Of a DNA stretch of 64,000 bases, positions 8,566 through 17,473 are shown piece by piece; positions within the stretch are counted from its first letter, which is position 1; the number at the start of each line of letters is the position of its first letter. The position numbers and the translations under genes were made by a program. Location: NCBI RefSeq assembly GCF_018588885.1, contig NZ_JAFFIW010000012.1, positions 107,936 through 171,935 of the forward strand. The letters are read 5' to 3'. Under the pieces are notes generated by a model. The model had not been told where the DNA came from, ran no database searches, and worked only from the letters and a program-made list of their open reading frames with translations. Source of the stretch: Mesorhizobium sp. dw_380 (GTDB lineage: Bacteria > Pseudomonadota > Alphaproteobacteria > Rhizobiales > Rhizobiaceae).

Positions 8566-9645
8566 ATGAAAGTTCTTTTTGCAGGCGGCAACGGCTACCC
8601 GCCGGAGTTCAGCGGCGGCGTCCAGTCCAGCACGCATCATCTGGCCGAACAACTGATCGAGCACGGGCATGAGGCCGCGGTGCTTGCCGCCCTGTTCGGC
8701 GACGGTGTCTTCGGCTTCAAGGCGCGCGCCAAGATGAAGCTGTTGCGCCAACCGGCGGTCGTCGACAGTTTTCCCGGCTACCCGGTGATCCGGGCGTGGT
8801 TCCCCTGGGAGGCGGCAAGCTTTGCCGTCAACCGGGTGAAGCCGGATGTGGCGGTGGTTCAGTGTCACAAGTCGGTTCCGCTCGGCAAGGCTCTGCAGGC
8901 GGAGGGCGTGCCGCTGGTCGTCTATCTCCGCAATGTCGAGTTTCATGAACTGGGCGGTGACCTGCGCGAATTGCGCTCCGCACTCTACATCGCCAATTCC
9001 GAATTCACCGCGCGCACCTACAGCAGGGAGTTCGGCATTGATGCGGCGGTGATCCCGCCGACCATCAATCCGATGCATTACAGCACGCCGAGCACGGGCC
9101 AGTTCGTCACCCTGATCAACCCCTATGAGGAAAAAGGCTTTGAGCTGGCGGTGCGTCTTGCCGGCGCCTGCCCCGAAATCCCGTTCCTGTTCGTCGAAAG
9201 CTGGAAGCTGGACGAAGACCATCGGGCGCGCATCGAAGATACGATCGAGCCGCTCGGCAATGTCACGCTGGAAAGCCGCACCAGCGACATGAAGACGGTC
9301 TATGGCCGCACCAGGATCCTGCTTGCGCCCAGCAAATGGGAGGAGGCCTGGGGCCGTGTCGCATCCGAGGCTCATTGCAGCGGCATCCCGGTCGTCGGCT
9401 CGCGGCGCGGCGGCCTGCCGGAAGCGATCGGTCCCGGCGGCGCGGTGCTCGACTATGACGCGCCGCTCGCCGACTGGGTCGCGGCCGTCAGGCAGTTGTG
9501 GAACGACAACCAGGAATATGACCGGGTCTCGGGTCTCGCGCGCAGCTTCGCGGCGCGCCCGGAACTCGATCCCGACCGTCAGTTCGTCACCTTCTTCTCA
9601 ATACTGGACAGGGCGGTGCAGCAGCGTGCGCGCCAGGCCGCCTAA
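8566..9645 (+). CDS. Family 4 glycosyltransferase
   Basis: The 359-residue GT-B enzyme begins MKVLFAGGNGYPPEFSGGVQ, the N-terminal acceptor domain with its Gly-rich loop. Residues about 252-290 contain LLAPSKWEEAWGRVASEAHCSGIPVVGSRRGGLPEAIG, the donor-binding region with the E-x7-E pair of GT4. It should transfer a sugar from a nucleotide donor with retention of configuration during repeat-unit assembly. It ends the rightward run that starts at 2400; the next gene is convergent. The sugar is not predictable. Confidence 0.82.
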   Translation: MKVLFAGGNGYPPEFSGGVQSSTHHLAEQLIEHGHEAAVLAALFGDGVFGFKARAKMKLLRQPAVVDSFPGYPVIRAWFPWEAASFAVNRVKPDVAVVQCHKSVPLGKALQAEGVPLVVYLRNVEFHELGGDLRELRSALYIANSEFTARTYSREFGIDAAVIPPTINPMHYSTPSTGQFVTLINPYEEKGFELAVRLAGACPEIPFLFVESWKLDEDHRARIEDTIEPLGNVTLESRTSDMKTVYGRTRILLAPSKWEEAWGRVASEAHCSGIPVVGSRRGGLPEAIGPGGAVLDYDAPLADWVAAVRQLWNDNQEYDRVSGLARSFAARPELDPDRQFVTFFSILDRAVQQRARQAA

Positions 9646-9690
9646 ATATGTGGAACGGCTTTCCATCCGGATTGCGTCGCAGCACGGAAA

Positions 9691-10713
9691 TCAGGCCGGG
9701 CGCTTGACCCGGCTTTTCAGCGTCTCGTAGCCTCGCGCCCCAAGCAGGGCACGGGCAAGGGCCTTGACGGCGCCCTTGCGGCCTTCCTGCGAGTTGATCT
9801 GCCGTAGCCTGGCCGGCAGGTTGCGCGCGGCCTGGCCGAGTGCCGGCAGCGACAGCGCATCGGGAAAGCTGACCATATGCGTCTCGACACACAGCACTGG
9901 CTTGCCGGATAGCTCGGTGATCTTCAGCGCCTGCGCATGCTCGCTTTCGATGAACAGCATGGCATCGGATTTGCGGTAGAAATCGGCCTTGAAACTGCCA
10001 TGCGCGCCAAGCCGCTGGCGCTCGGCCTTGCTCGGCAGGTCGAGCATGACCAATTGGTCATACTGGATTCCGTTCTTGGCCAGCCACGCCTCGGTCAGTC
10101 CACGGTATTTCTCAAGCCGGCTGGTGACCAACCAGCCGATCCTGTGGGTCGGGGCATGGAGCGGCCGCGCTTCGCTGAGGAATTTCTCGTAGGCCGGACC
10201 GTCGTCGTTTTCCGCTTCGGTCGGATCGAGGCAGAGCACGCCATCTATGTCGACGCAGCACTGCGCCAGGAATTTGTGGTGCATGAAATTCCACTGGAAC
10301 ATGCGCGGATGCGGCACGACGTCAAAGACGATATCGGTTTCAGGATGCTGCGGCTGCAGGCCGAACACTGCGGCAAATGTAAAATCAGCCTCGATGCCGG
10401 CAGCCTCAATCCGTCCGCGGGCATCGCGCATGGCATTGCCGCCGGCGACGCTATCGTCGATCACCAGCACCTTGCGCATCTCCGAGACCTTGCGGTCGAG
10501 CGCAGCGCGGCGCTTGGTGACGCCCGACGTATAGACCCGGCCGTCCAGGAAGGAGTCCAAATCGGTCATCGGGATGTTCGCCGCGAGGCTCACCAGCGTT
10601 GCCGCCAGCACGCCGCTTCTGGGAACGCCAACCACCAGGTCGATGTCGCGCGGCAGCCGGTGAAGGTTGCTGACGATCGTGTCGTTCATGTCGGAGATCG
10701 ATCGGTAGTGCAT
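9691..10713 (-). CDS. Phosphoribosyltransferase fused to HAD-like domain
   Basis: Residues 1-140 form a type I phosphoribosyltransferase: GVPRSGVLAA at 29-38 and the PRPP-binding VLVIDDSVAGG at 82-92. The second half opens with CVDIDGVLCLDPTE (153-166), whose DxDG pattern matches motif I of HAD phosphatases, and continues to 340 residues. It contains no membrane segment. Such two-domain proteins occur in polysaccharide clusters and might make or salvage a phosphoribosyl or nucleotide-linked donor, but no activity is established from this sequence. It is 52 bases downstream of the flippase gene on the same strand. Confidence 0.7.
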   Translation of the reverse strand: MHYRSISDMNDTIVSNLHRLPRDIDLVVGVPRSGVLAATLVSLAANIPMTDLDSFLDGRVYTSGVTKRRAALDRKVSEMRKVLVIDDSVAGGNAMRDARGRIEAAGIEADFTFAAVFGLQPQHPETDIVFDVVPHPRMFQWNFMHHKFLAQCCVDIDGVLCLDPTEAENDDGPAYEKFLSEARPLHAPTHRIGWLVTSRLEKYRGLTEAWLAKNGIQYDQLVMLDLPSKAERQRLGAHGSFKADFYRKSDAMLFIESEHAQALKITELSGKPVLCVETHMVSFPDALSLPALGQAARNLPARLRQINSQEGRKGAVKALARALLGARGYETLKSRVKRPA

Positions 10714-10765
10714 GAATCAGACCTGATGCTGGGTTGGATGTGGATAGCTGACAAAGGCGCCGAAA

Positions 10766-12262
10766 TTATTGCGCCTCACGCGGCGCTGCCGCCGGCGGCC
10801 GTGCCGGCAGCATTTTCAGGGCCTCGCGCAGGGCCTCGCGGCCGGATGCGAAGGCCAGCGCGACGACGATGGTGATGAGGTAGGCGAGAATGGCGGCGCT
10901 GGCCAGGGCGATGACATGCTGTTGCGGCAGCAGCGGCTTGATCAGCCAGACCGCCGCCAGCGCCAGATGCGCGCCGAGCACGAACGGCGTTGCCGCGCGC
11001 AGCACATGGCTGGCCCGCAGCGGTCCGCTCTTGCCTACATAGAGCCACAGGAAAGGCGTGCGCAGATACTCGCTGACAGCATAGGCGATCGCCACGCCGA
11101 GCGCGCCGTAGGGCAGGCCGAGCGCGAAGGCGAGCACCGATGTCACGGCCGTGATGATGCCCCAGCGCATGAAGTCGCCGGAGCGGCCCTGGCTGACGAA
11201 AAGCCAGCCCGCCGGATTGTTGAGCGGCTGCAGCAGGCCGGCAAAGCCGAGCGCCAGGAAGATCGAGGCGCTTGCGCGCCACTGTTCGCCGAGCACGAAC
11301 GGGATCAGCACGTCCGACATGGCGGTGGCGAAGGCGACGCCGGGAAGGGCCACCAGCAGGATCAGCGGCATGACGCGCAGATAGGCGCTGCGGTAGCGGT
11401 CCGGCTCGTCCTTCAGCCTGGAAAGCGCCGGCACCATGACCTTCGACAGCGGATTGGTGATCTGGCTGAGCGGAAACAAGAGCAGCTTGTAGGCGCGATC
11501 ATAAAGGCCGAGCTGCGCCTCGCCCCAGTATTTGCCGATCAGCACATTGTCGAGGTTGCGGGCAAAGAAATTGGCAAAGTTGAAGCCGGTGATGCCGGCG
11601 CCGAAATGGATCAGCTCGCCGATGCCGGCGACCTTGCGCGGCAGGCCGGGCCGCCAGCGCGAGCTTGCCCAATAGCACAGTGTCGGCAGCACGGCGCCGG
11701 TCAGCGTGCCGGCAAACAGCGCCCAATAGGAGCGGTCGATGAAGGTCCAGGCGATCGAGACGGCCAGTCCCGCGACGGCGCTGGCGACATCGATGATCGC
11801 CAGCCGGCCGAACTGCATGCGCCGCGTCAAAAGCGCCAGATGCTGGGCGCCGAGCCCATAGGCCATGATCTGCAGCCCGAACGCGGCCACCAGCCCGGCC
11901 ACGCGCGGCTCGCCGTAGAAGGCGGCGACCAAGGGTGCCGCACCCGCGAGCACGCAGGCCAGGATCGCGCTGACCGCGACATTGATCCAGAAAAGGTAGT
12001 TCACCTCCTCATGACGGATGCCTGACTTCTGGATTGTCGCCTGGGTGAGGCCGAAATCCTGGAACAGCGCGATGAAGGCCAGCACCGGCGCGCACATCGC
12101 CACGACGCCGAAATCCTGCGGCGACAGGAGCCGCGACAGCACAATGACGGATATGATCTGTGTCGCGACCCGCACCGATTGCGACAGGGCGGTCACCACC
12201 GCGCCACGCCCGACCGATTTGCGCAAGGAGCCCTCTGGCGGGTCGAATGGATTGGCTTCCAA
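10766..12262 (-). CDS. exoT: Wzx-type flippase, ExoT-like
   Basis: The protein has about 12-14 hydrophobic segments, an N-terminal GRGAVVTALSQSVRVATQIISV and the conserved LSRLLSPQDFGVVAM of polysaccharide exporters. It should flip lipid-linked repeat units across the inner membrane. There is no ATG before the first membrane segment; the TTG at 12262 gives 498 residues, close to S. meliloti ExoT, and follows CAGGA. Upstream frames add an unlikely basic tail. It is followed on the same strand by the phosphoribosyltransferase gene. Two TGC dyads lie 78-134 bases upstream. Confidence 0.82.
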   Translation of the reverse strand: MEANPFDPPEGSLRKSVGRGAVVTALSQSVRVATQIISVIVLSRLLSPQDFGVVAMCAPVLAFIALFQDFGLTQATIQKSGIRHEEVNYLFWINVAVSAILACVLAGAAPLVAAFYGEPRVAGLVAAFGLQIMAYGLGAQHLALLTRRMQFGRLAIIDVASAVAGLAVSIAWTFIDRSYWALFAGTLTGAVLPTLCYWASSRWRPGLPRKVAGIGELIHFGAGITGFNFANFFARNLDNVLIGKYWGEAQLGLYDRAYKLLLFPLSQITNPLSKVMVPALSRLKDEPDRYRSAYLRVMPLILLVALPGVAFATAMSDVLIPFVLGEQWRASASIFLALGFAGLLQPLNNPAGWLFVSQGRSGDFMRWGIITAVTSVLAFALGLPYGALGVAIAYAVSEYLRTPFLWLYVGKSGPLRASHVLRAATPFVLGAHLALAAVWLIKPLLPQQHVIALASAAILAYLITIVVALAFASGREALREALKMLPARPPAAAPREAQ

Positions 12263-12339
12263 ATTCAGGATTCCTGATCTTTGCGCGGATTCCGAACCCG
12301 AAATCCACAACCACCGCCGACGCCAAACTACGGCAATAA

Positions 12340-12354
12340 TTTTGCAGTGCAACA
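12340..12354. promoter_or_regulatory. TGC dyad upstream of flippase
   Basis: TTTTGC-AGT-GCAACA lies 78 bases before the flippase start. One half-site matches the dyad consensus exactly and the other differs by two bases. It pairs with the site at 12381, 41 bases away centre to centre (about four helical turns). Confidence 0.5.
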
Positions 12355-12380
12355 GAAAACGTGGATCGTAGCGCCAAAAA

Positions 12381-12395
12381 TGTTGCGATGCACCA
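12381..12395. promoter_or_regulatory. TGC dyad upstream of flippase (second)
   Basis: TGTTGC-GAT-GCACCA is preceded by GCGCCAAAAA, the same flank seen before the dyads at 13426 and 15237. It lies about 120 bases before the flippase start. Confidence 0.5.
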
Positions 12396-12476
12396 TGCCG
12401 TGTGTGGATCGGCGTCGAGGCTCGGCACGACAGCTTCACGCCCCTCGGCGTCTATCTCATTGGCAACGTCGCTGCC

Positions 12477-13271
12477 TCATTGGCCAACGTCGCTACGCCT
12501 GTATCCGTGAAGCGTCATGACCAATTTGTCCGAGGCGGCCATTGGTTCCCATTTGCCGGCCCAGCGCGGATCCATGATGGCGCCCCCTGCCACCCAAAGG
12601 TCGAAATATGGCTGCATGGGCTTGTTCGGAAAGGCTCCGCCGGCGGTATCGGCCGGCGTAACCACGGCAACGTCCTTGCCATCGATGGAGAAGGTAACCC
12701 GCTTCCCGCCCTCATATTGTATGCCGAGCCGATAGTGTTTGCCCGAGAGGTCGCCGAGCAGGGCCCATTTGACCCAAACGGCCTTGTGCTTGTTATCGAC
12801 GTTAGCCCAGACTGTAAGCTGCAAGCCCCTGGTGCCGACGAACTCGAAATCGATTTCCTCATGGGCTTTGTCGTTGAACACCCAAAGCGGCGCCGCGATC
12901 AGCCCTGGCCTCATCTTCGGCAGCGTTACGTCCACTTCCCATTTTGCCGATGTGGATGCGGAATTGGCTCCTGACATGACCTCCGCGGAGGCTTTCTCGC
13001 TGACGGTAAGTTGAAGTGCGCCGTCGACGATTTTGACGTTGGCGGCCTTCCAATCATAGCCTCCGAGCTTGGGCTCGCTCCATTGCGACGGCACGAAGGG
13101 GTTCGAGTATTTCCAAAGCTGGAGCTTGACTTCGGACCAGTCGGGAAGCTTGTCGAGGGCAGCGGCACCCTTTCCCGCCGCAGCGCTGTCGGCCAGTGCC
13201 TGGCGGGCGACAGTTTGAGCCGCGGTGGAGGCGGCCAAAAGCGCAAGGAGTTTTCTGCGTGTGAAATTCAT
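12477..13271 (-). CDS. Exported GH16-family glycoside hydrolase
   Basis: The 264-residue protein begins MNFTRRKLLALLAASTAAQT, a short basic and hydrophobic export signal with an RR pair, likely cleaved near ALAD (about 28). The GH16 domain carries HEEIDFEF at 137-144, so Glu139 and Glu143 are the probable nucleophile and acid/base. It differs clearly from the ExoK-like enzyme at 4261 outside this motif. It probably cleaves a beta-glucan-type polysaccharide outside the cytoplasm, perhaps the product of this cluster. A perfect TGC dyad lies 155 bases upstream. Confidence 0.78.
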   Translation of the reverse strand: MNFTRRKLLALLAASTAAQTVARQALADSAAAGKGAAALDKLPDWSEVKLQLWKYSNPFVPSQWSEPKLGGYDWKAANVKIVDGALQLTVSEKASAEVMSGANSASTSAKWEVDVTLPKMRPGLIAAPLWVFNDKAHEEIDFEFVGTRGLQLTVWANVDNKHKAVWVKWALLGDLSGKHYRLGIQYEGGKRVTFSIDGKDVAVVTPADTAGGAFPNKPMQPYFDLWVAGGAIMDPRWAGKWEPMAASDKLVMTLHGYRRSDVGQ

Positions 13272-13425
13272 CGGTAGCCTCCATTGGCCGCCTTGACCTT
13301 GTCGGCGGCGATATTCGAGCTAGCATTCGGCGCGGCTCGTGGCAGTGCGGCGATGGCTTGCGCGCCATTGAGGGCCGAGCCCTAAACCAACGATAAGGCG
13401 ATTTTTTGCTACGCGGCATCAAAAA

Positions 13426-13440
13426 TGTTGCGATGCAACA
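13426..13440. promoter_or_regulatory. Perfect TGC dyad upstream of GH16 gene
   Basis: TGTTGC-GAT-GCAACA is an exact palindrome and the best copy in the window. It sits in a 38-base block (13406-13443) that is repeated with two mismatches at 15217-15254 before exoL. It lies upstream of the leftward GH16 gene. Confidence 0.6.
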
Positions 13441-13483
13441 AAATTGATCTCCTTTTCGGGTGGATTATGGCGGCCGGGCCCGG

Positions 13484-14830
13484 TTATCCGCGATCAGGAT
13501 GGGCGGACAAATGAGCCGCGGTTGCAACGCTCGCAGCAGTGCTCAAGCCGCCGGCTGCCGGGATGTGGCGGGCTCGCCCGATTGCATTCTGCCGGCCAGG
13601 ATCGAACGGCAGCGGCATGGGCTGAAGGGTTTCGCGCGGCAGCGATTGGGGAGACGAAACGTCGAGGGCAGGATCGAGTTGCGCCGGCTCGCGTGCTCTT
13701 TCCAGTGCGACACGGTCGTAAAGCGCATCGAAAAACGCGGCTGCGGGCTCTGCCGCGAACATGACCTCCGCAGTCCTGCGAGCCTCGCGTCGCAGCGGCG
13801 CCATCAAGGCTGGCTGCCCGATATATGGTTTCAGCCGTTCGATGGCCAGACTGGCGAGCCGTTCGACTTCATCGCGGAAATACTGGGCGTATTTCGCTTC
13901 CCCGCGCGAGTCATATCCCGGGCTCGACCAATCGCCGATATCGTCGAGTTCTACGGGCAATGAGATCCCGTTGACGCCATCCTCCAGGAATTCCGGCAAG
14001 GCACATACTTTCGTTCCAAGAACCGGCGTGTGCTCGGACATCGATTCCAGCGCCGAATAACCGAAGGTGTCGCCAAGAGTGGCGAGGATGCAGAAATGCG
14101 AATTGCGCAGCAAGTGTCGGACCCCTTGGTTCGGCAACAGCCCGTGATGCCGGACGTTCTTAAGTTCAAGCAGCTTGATGTAGGGGTCGAAGAAGCCCGG
14201 ACTTGTCGGATCCGTCCATATATGACCGCCGACCTGGAGACTGGAGACGATGTTCACCCGGATCGGCAAGTTCTGGTCAATGGCCTTTTCCGCGATCTTG
14301 ACCGCAACGCATCCGCCCTTGCGGCCAAAATGGGCGCCGACAAATGTCAGCACCAGCTCCTGGGCGGTGTCTTGCGCCATCGCGTCTTCCGTTGCCGGGA
14401 CAATGATGTTCGGGTGGCGGACCAGCAGCTTTTCCGTCAACAGGCCGAGTTCCGGATTGTCGGCGTGCTGGCGCAGAAAACTCCTGCGGGCAAAATGCGA
14501 CAAGGCGATAATGCGGCGGCAACCGGGATTGGTGATCCGCGACACCAGATAGCGTGCCATCAGCCCGCGTTTGCGAAGCGCGAACTGCCGCGGCAAATGG
14601 GATTCGAACGACATGATGTACTTGGAGGAATTGAGCGGTATCCGGTTGAATGCATGCACCACGTCGACAGACGGCGCAGGTTCGATCAGCGTTACACCTT
14701 CCAGCTTCGATGAGACCAGGTTCAGGGGCAGAAATCGCTGCCGCAGGATCGTATGCCTGGACATTCGCGGTGTAACGAAGCTTGTCGGATACTTGTCGTC
14801 ATAGACGGCGATACGAAGAGACTTACCCAT
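13484..14830 (-). CDS. Family 4 glycosyltransferase
   Basis: The 448-residue GT-B protein has VDVVHAFNRIPLNSSKYIMS in the N-terminal half, LVLTFVGAHFGRKGG at the start of the C-terminal Rossmann domain and ILATLGDTFGYSALESMSEHTPVLGT, the donor-site E-x-x-x-x-E region. The last 60 residues are Pro/Ala-rich and probably disordered. Its role in the pathway is unassigned, but the cluster points to polysaccharide assembly. It is transcribed leftward, divergent from exoL, with the TGC dyad at 15001 about 170 bases upstream. Confidence 0.78.
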   Translation of the reverse strand: MGKSLRIAVYDDKYPTSFVTPRMSRHTILRQRFLPLNLVSSKLEGVTLIEPAPSVDVVHAFNRIPLNSSKYIMSFESHLPRQFALRKRGLMARYLVSRITNPGCRRIIALSHFARRSFLRQHADNPELGLLTEKLLVRHPNIIVPATEDAMAQDTAQELVLTFVGAHFGRKGGCVAVKIAEKAIDQNLPIRVNIVSSLQVGGHIWTDPTSPGFFDPYIKLLELKNVRHHGLLPNQGVRHLLRNSHFCILATLGDTFGYSALESMSEHTPVLGTKVCALPEFLEDGVNGISLPVELDDIGDWSSPGYDSRGEAKYAQYFRDEVERLASLAIERLKPYIGQPALMAPLRREARRTAEVMFAAEPAAAFFDALYDRVALERAREPAQLDPALDVSSPQSLPRETLQPMPLPFDPGRQNAIGRARHIPAAGGLSTAASVATAAHLSAHPDRG

Positions 14831-15000
14831 ACAGCACCACCTGCATTCAACAGCGGCATCAAGGGGGTATTCGCAACCATTTCAAAGGCGCAGCAGCGCT
14901 GCAGTCGACATGCCATACCGCGCTGCAACTGAGTGCAGGCGCGCATCCCCTAGCCGAATTCAAAGCCCAACTTCCCTGCCAAGAACTCAACATCATTTTT

Positions 15001-15015
15001 TGTTGCAGTGCAATA
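15001..15015. promoter_or_regulatory. TGC dyad upstream of leftward GT4 gene
   Basis: TGTTGC-AGT-GCAATA matches the dyad with one base off in the right half-site. It is about 170 bases from the GT4 start and about 290 bases from exoL, in an AT-rich patch. Confidence 0.5.
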
Positions 15016-15236
15016 CAAATTTAGCGATTGATTAACTACGAGCGCTGTTGCCCGAGGGATCACGGCTGGCCAGGTGAAGTTGCCATTTTGCCGCGATAAA
15101 GGCCGAAACCGCCGAATCGCCCGGGCCCGCAGCCCCTATCGCGTTGCGCTGCTCGCCTGCGCGTCCATTTTCGCGCGCTGCCAAGCTCAGTGTGCGGTGC
15201 GGTAGAGGTGACTTTCTTGCTACGCGGCACCAAAAA

Positions 15237-15251
15237 TGTTGCGATGCAGCA
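15237..15251. promoter_or_regulatory. TGC dyad upstream of exoL
   Basis: TGTTGC-GAT-GCAGCA lies 51 bases before the chosen exoL start, within the 38-base block shared with the GH16 promoter. Its position would suit a repressor overlapping the core promoter of the exoLAMONP run. Confidence 0.55.
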
Positions 15252-15301
15252 AAAGCTGTACTAGCATTCCCTTGGGTGGGTCAAACAGCGGTCGAGTTTT
15301 C

Positions 15302-16468
15302 ATGCTGCATGTCTTGTACCTGGTGCACGATGTCTCCGATCCGGCGGTCCGCCGGCGGATCACAATGCTCAGAACAGGCGGCGCCCAGGTTACCTTGGCA
15401 GGCTTCCGCCGCACCGCCAACCCTATTGCGGATATAGAAGGATTGCGGCCGATCGACCTTGGCGGGACACGTGACGGCCGATTCGCCCAGCGCCTTGCGG
15501 CGGTGGCGAAAGCTGGGATTTCAATCGGTTCAAAGCTTGCGGGCGTTCCGAGGCCCGATCTCATCATCGCGCGCAACCTGGAAATGCTGGCGCTTGCCCG
15601 CCGCGCCAGGTCGGCTTTCGGCGCCACGGTGCCGATCGTCTATGAATGCCTCGACATCCACCGCCTGGTGCTCCGCGAGGATGCTCTTGGCAAGGCGCTG
15701 CGCGCCATGGAGCGTTATTTGGCGCGGGACGTGAAGCTGCTGGTGACCAGTTCGCCCGCCTTCATCGCCAATTATTTCAAGCCGTTCGGCCAGGTCGCGG
15801 CACCCGTCGAGCTGGTCGAGAACAAGTATTTCGAGGCGACAGCGATCTTGCCCGGTGAACGTGAGGCGGTGCTCGCCGCCCCGCCATGGCGCATCGGCTG
15901 GTTCGGGGCGCTGCGCTGCCGCCGCTCCCTCGAACTGCTGGCCGATTTCACGCGCCGCATGGAGGGACGTTTCGAGGTCGTGCTGCGCGGCCGCCCGGCC
16001 TTGTCCGAATTCCCGGATTTCCATGCCTTCGTCGATGCCGAGCCTTACCTGTCGTTTCACGGCCCCTACCGCAATCCGGAGGACATGGCGGCGATCTACC
16101 AGGACGTCCATTTCTCCTGGGCGATCGACTTCTTCGAAGAGGGGCAGAATTCGGAATGGCTGCTGCCCAACCGCCTCTATGAAGGCTGCCGCTTCGGCGC
16201 GGTCCCGATCTCGATGGGCCATACAGAAACCGGACGGTTCCTCAGCCGGCAGAACATCGGCGTTCTTCTGCCCCAGGCCACGTCGGACGCGCTCGAAACA
16301 GCACTCGGCAAGATGGAGGAGCACCGCTTCGGCAGGCTGAAGGCGACCGTGCTTGCCCACAATCCGAAGACATGGAGCCACGACCGCAGCGACTGCCGGG
16401 CACTGGTCGAAAAGCTGCGCCGCCTGACCGGCCTGCGCGAACCCATTGCGGCCGAGGCCATGGCATAG
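15302..16468 (+). CDS. exoL: Glycosyltransferase ExoL
   Basis: The 388-residue protein opens MLHVLYLVHDVSDPAVRRRI and has a GT-B-like middle (PDLIIARNLEMLALARRA, VLRGRP) and a C-terminal WLLPNRLYEGCRFGAVPIS. It is the first gene of a run whose order exoL-exoA-exoM-exoO-exoN-exoP equals that of S. meliloti. There ExoL adds a glucose after ExoA during octasaccharide assembly. The ATG at 15302 is preferred because the fold starts at once; a longer frame would run over the dyad at 15237. The next gene starts 15 bases after the stop. Confidence 0.85.
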   Translation: MLHVLYLVHDVSDPAVRRRITMLRTGGAQVTLAGFRRTANPIADIEGLRPIDLGGTRDGRFAQRLAAVAKAGISIGSKLAGVPRPDLIIARNLEMLALARRARSAFGATVPIVYECLDIHRLVLREDALGKALRAMERYLARDVKLLVTSSPAFIANYFKPFGQVAAPVELVENKYFEATAILPGEREAVLAAPPWRIGWFGALRCRRSLELLADFTRRMEGRFEVVLRGRPALSEFPDFHAFVDAEPYLSFHGPYRNPEDMAAIYQDVHFSWAIDFFEEGQNSEWLLPNRLYEGCRFGAVPISMGHTETGRFLSRQNIGVLLPQATSDALETALGKMEEHRFGRLKATVLAHNPKTWSHDRSDCRALVEKLRRLTGLREPIAAEAMA

Positions 16469-16483
16469 GATGAACATCGCCCG

Positions 16484-17473
16484 ATGACGCAAGCGCTTCC
16501 TTCCAGCCTGATCGTGATCCCTTGCCTGAACGAGGCGGCCCATATCGGTGCGCTGCTCGATCAGTTGCGGCCCTCGGCCGAAAGGCTCGGCGCCAGGATT
16601 ATCGTTGCCGATGGCGGCAGCACCGATGGCACGTTGGCCATCGTCGAGGATGTCGCTGCCAGGGATGCGCGCGTCATCCTGCTGCACAACAGGCGCCGCA
16701 TACAGAGCGCGGCGATCAATCTCGCCGTCGGCACTTTCGGCGAGGGTGCTCGCTACCTGATCCGCATCGACGCGCATGGCGGTTATCCCGACGATTACTG
16801 CGACCGGCTGGTCGAGGAGGCCTTGGCGACGGGCGCTGATTCGGTCGTGGTTTCCATGCTGACCAGCGGCAGCGGCGCCGTGCAGAAAGCCGCCGCCGCG
16901 GCACAGAATTCCAAACTCGGCACCGGCGGCTCCAAGCACCGCCACCTCTCCGCCGGGGAGTGGATCGACCATGGCCATCACGCGCTGATGCGGATATCGG
17001 CCTTCGGTGCCGTCGGCGGTTATGACGAGACGTTCAGCCACAATGAGGATGCCGAACTCGACTACCGGCTGCGGCAGGCCGGCTACAAGATCTGGATGAG
17101 CGGCAAGACGCAGATGGTCTACTATCCCCGCGCCTCGCTCAAAGGCCTCTATTTCCAGTATCTCGGCTATGGCCGCGGCCGCGCCAAGAACGTGCTGAAG
17201 CACCGCGTCATTCCGAAGATCCGGCAGATGGTGCCGTTGGCGGTCTTCCCGGTGGTTCTTCTGGCGGCCTTTTCCTTCGTGCACTGGATCGCAGCAGTGC
17301 CGCTGCTGCTGTGGGTATCGGTGTGCCTGGGTTACGGCCTGGCGGCAGCCATTCGCCAGCGCAAGGCCGACATCGCGCTCGCCGGCGTCTCGGCCATGGT
17401 CATGCATTTCGGCTGGTCCGTCGGCTTCTGGCTGCAGCTTCTCGGCCTCGGCGCGCGACGCGGGGTGGCGTGA
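16484..17473 (+). CDS. exoA: Glycosyltransferase ExoA
   Basis: The 329-residue GT2 enzyme has VIPCLNEAAH (11-20) and VADGGSTDGT (41-50), then HNEDAELDYRLRQ around 190-202. Its C-terminal quarter holds two to three hydrophobic segments (about 247-320). In succinoglycan synthesis ExoA adds the first glucose to the lipid-linked galactose, working at the membrane with ExoY and ExoF. Length and membrane tail match S. meliloti ExoA. Its TGA shares one base with the ATG of exoM, so translation is probably coupled. Confidence 0.9.
   Translation: MTQALPSSLIVIPCLNEAAHIGALLDQLRPSAERLGARIIVADGGSTDGTLAIVEDVAARDARVILLHNRRRIQSAAINLAVGTFGEGARYLIRIDAHGGYPDDYCDRLVEEALATGADSVVVSMLTSGSGAVQKAAAAAQNSKLGTGGSKHRHLSAGEWIDHGHHALMRISAFGAVGGYDETFSHNEDAELDYRLRQAGYKIWMSGKTQMVYYPRASLKGLYFQYLGYGRGRAKNVLKHRVIPKIRQMVPLAVFPVVLLAAFSFVHWIAAVPLLLWVSVCLGYGLAAAIRQRKADIALAGVSAMVMHFGWSVGFWLQLLGLGARRGVA

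Larger units (their letters stand above)
14831..15301. other. Divergent promoter region between GT4 gene and exoL
   Basis: No gene is supported in these 471 bases. The stretch has TGC dyads at 15001-15015 and 15237-15251, one near each gene, plus GC-rich sequence without clear hairpins. It should carry the leftward promoter of the GT4 gene and the rightward promoter of exoLAMONP. Confidence 0.5.

Noticed and set aside
10769..12025. 418-codon frame opposite the flippase gene
   Set aside because: Gln/Arg/Glu-rich shadow translation with no motif; the opposite strand has a full set of membrane segments.
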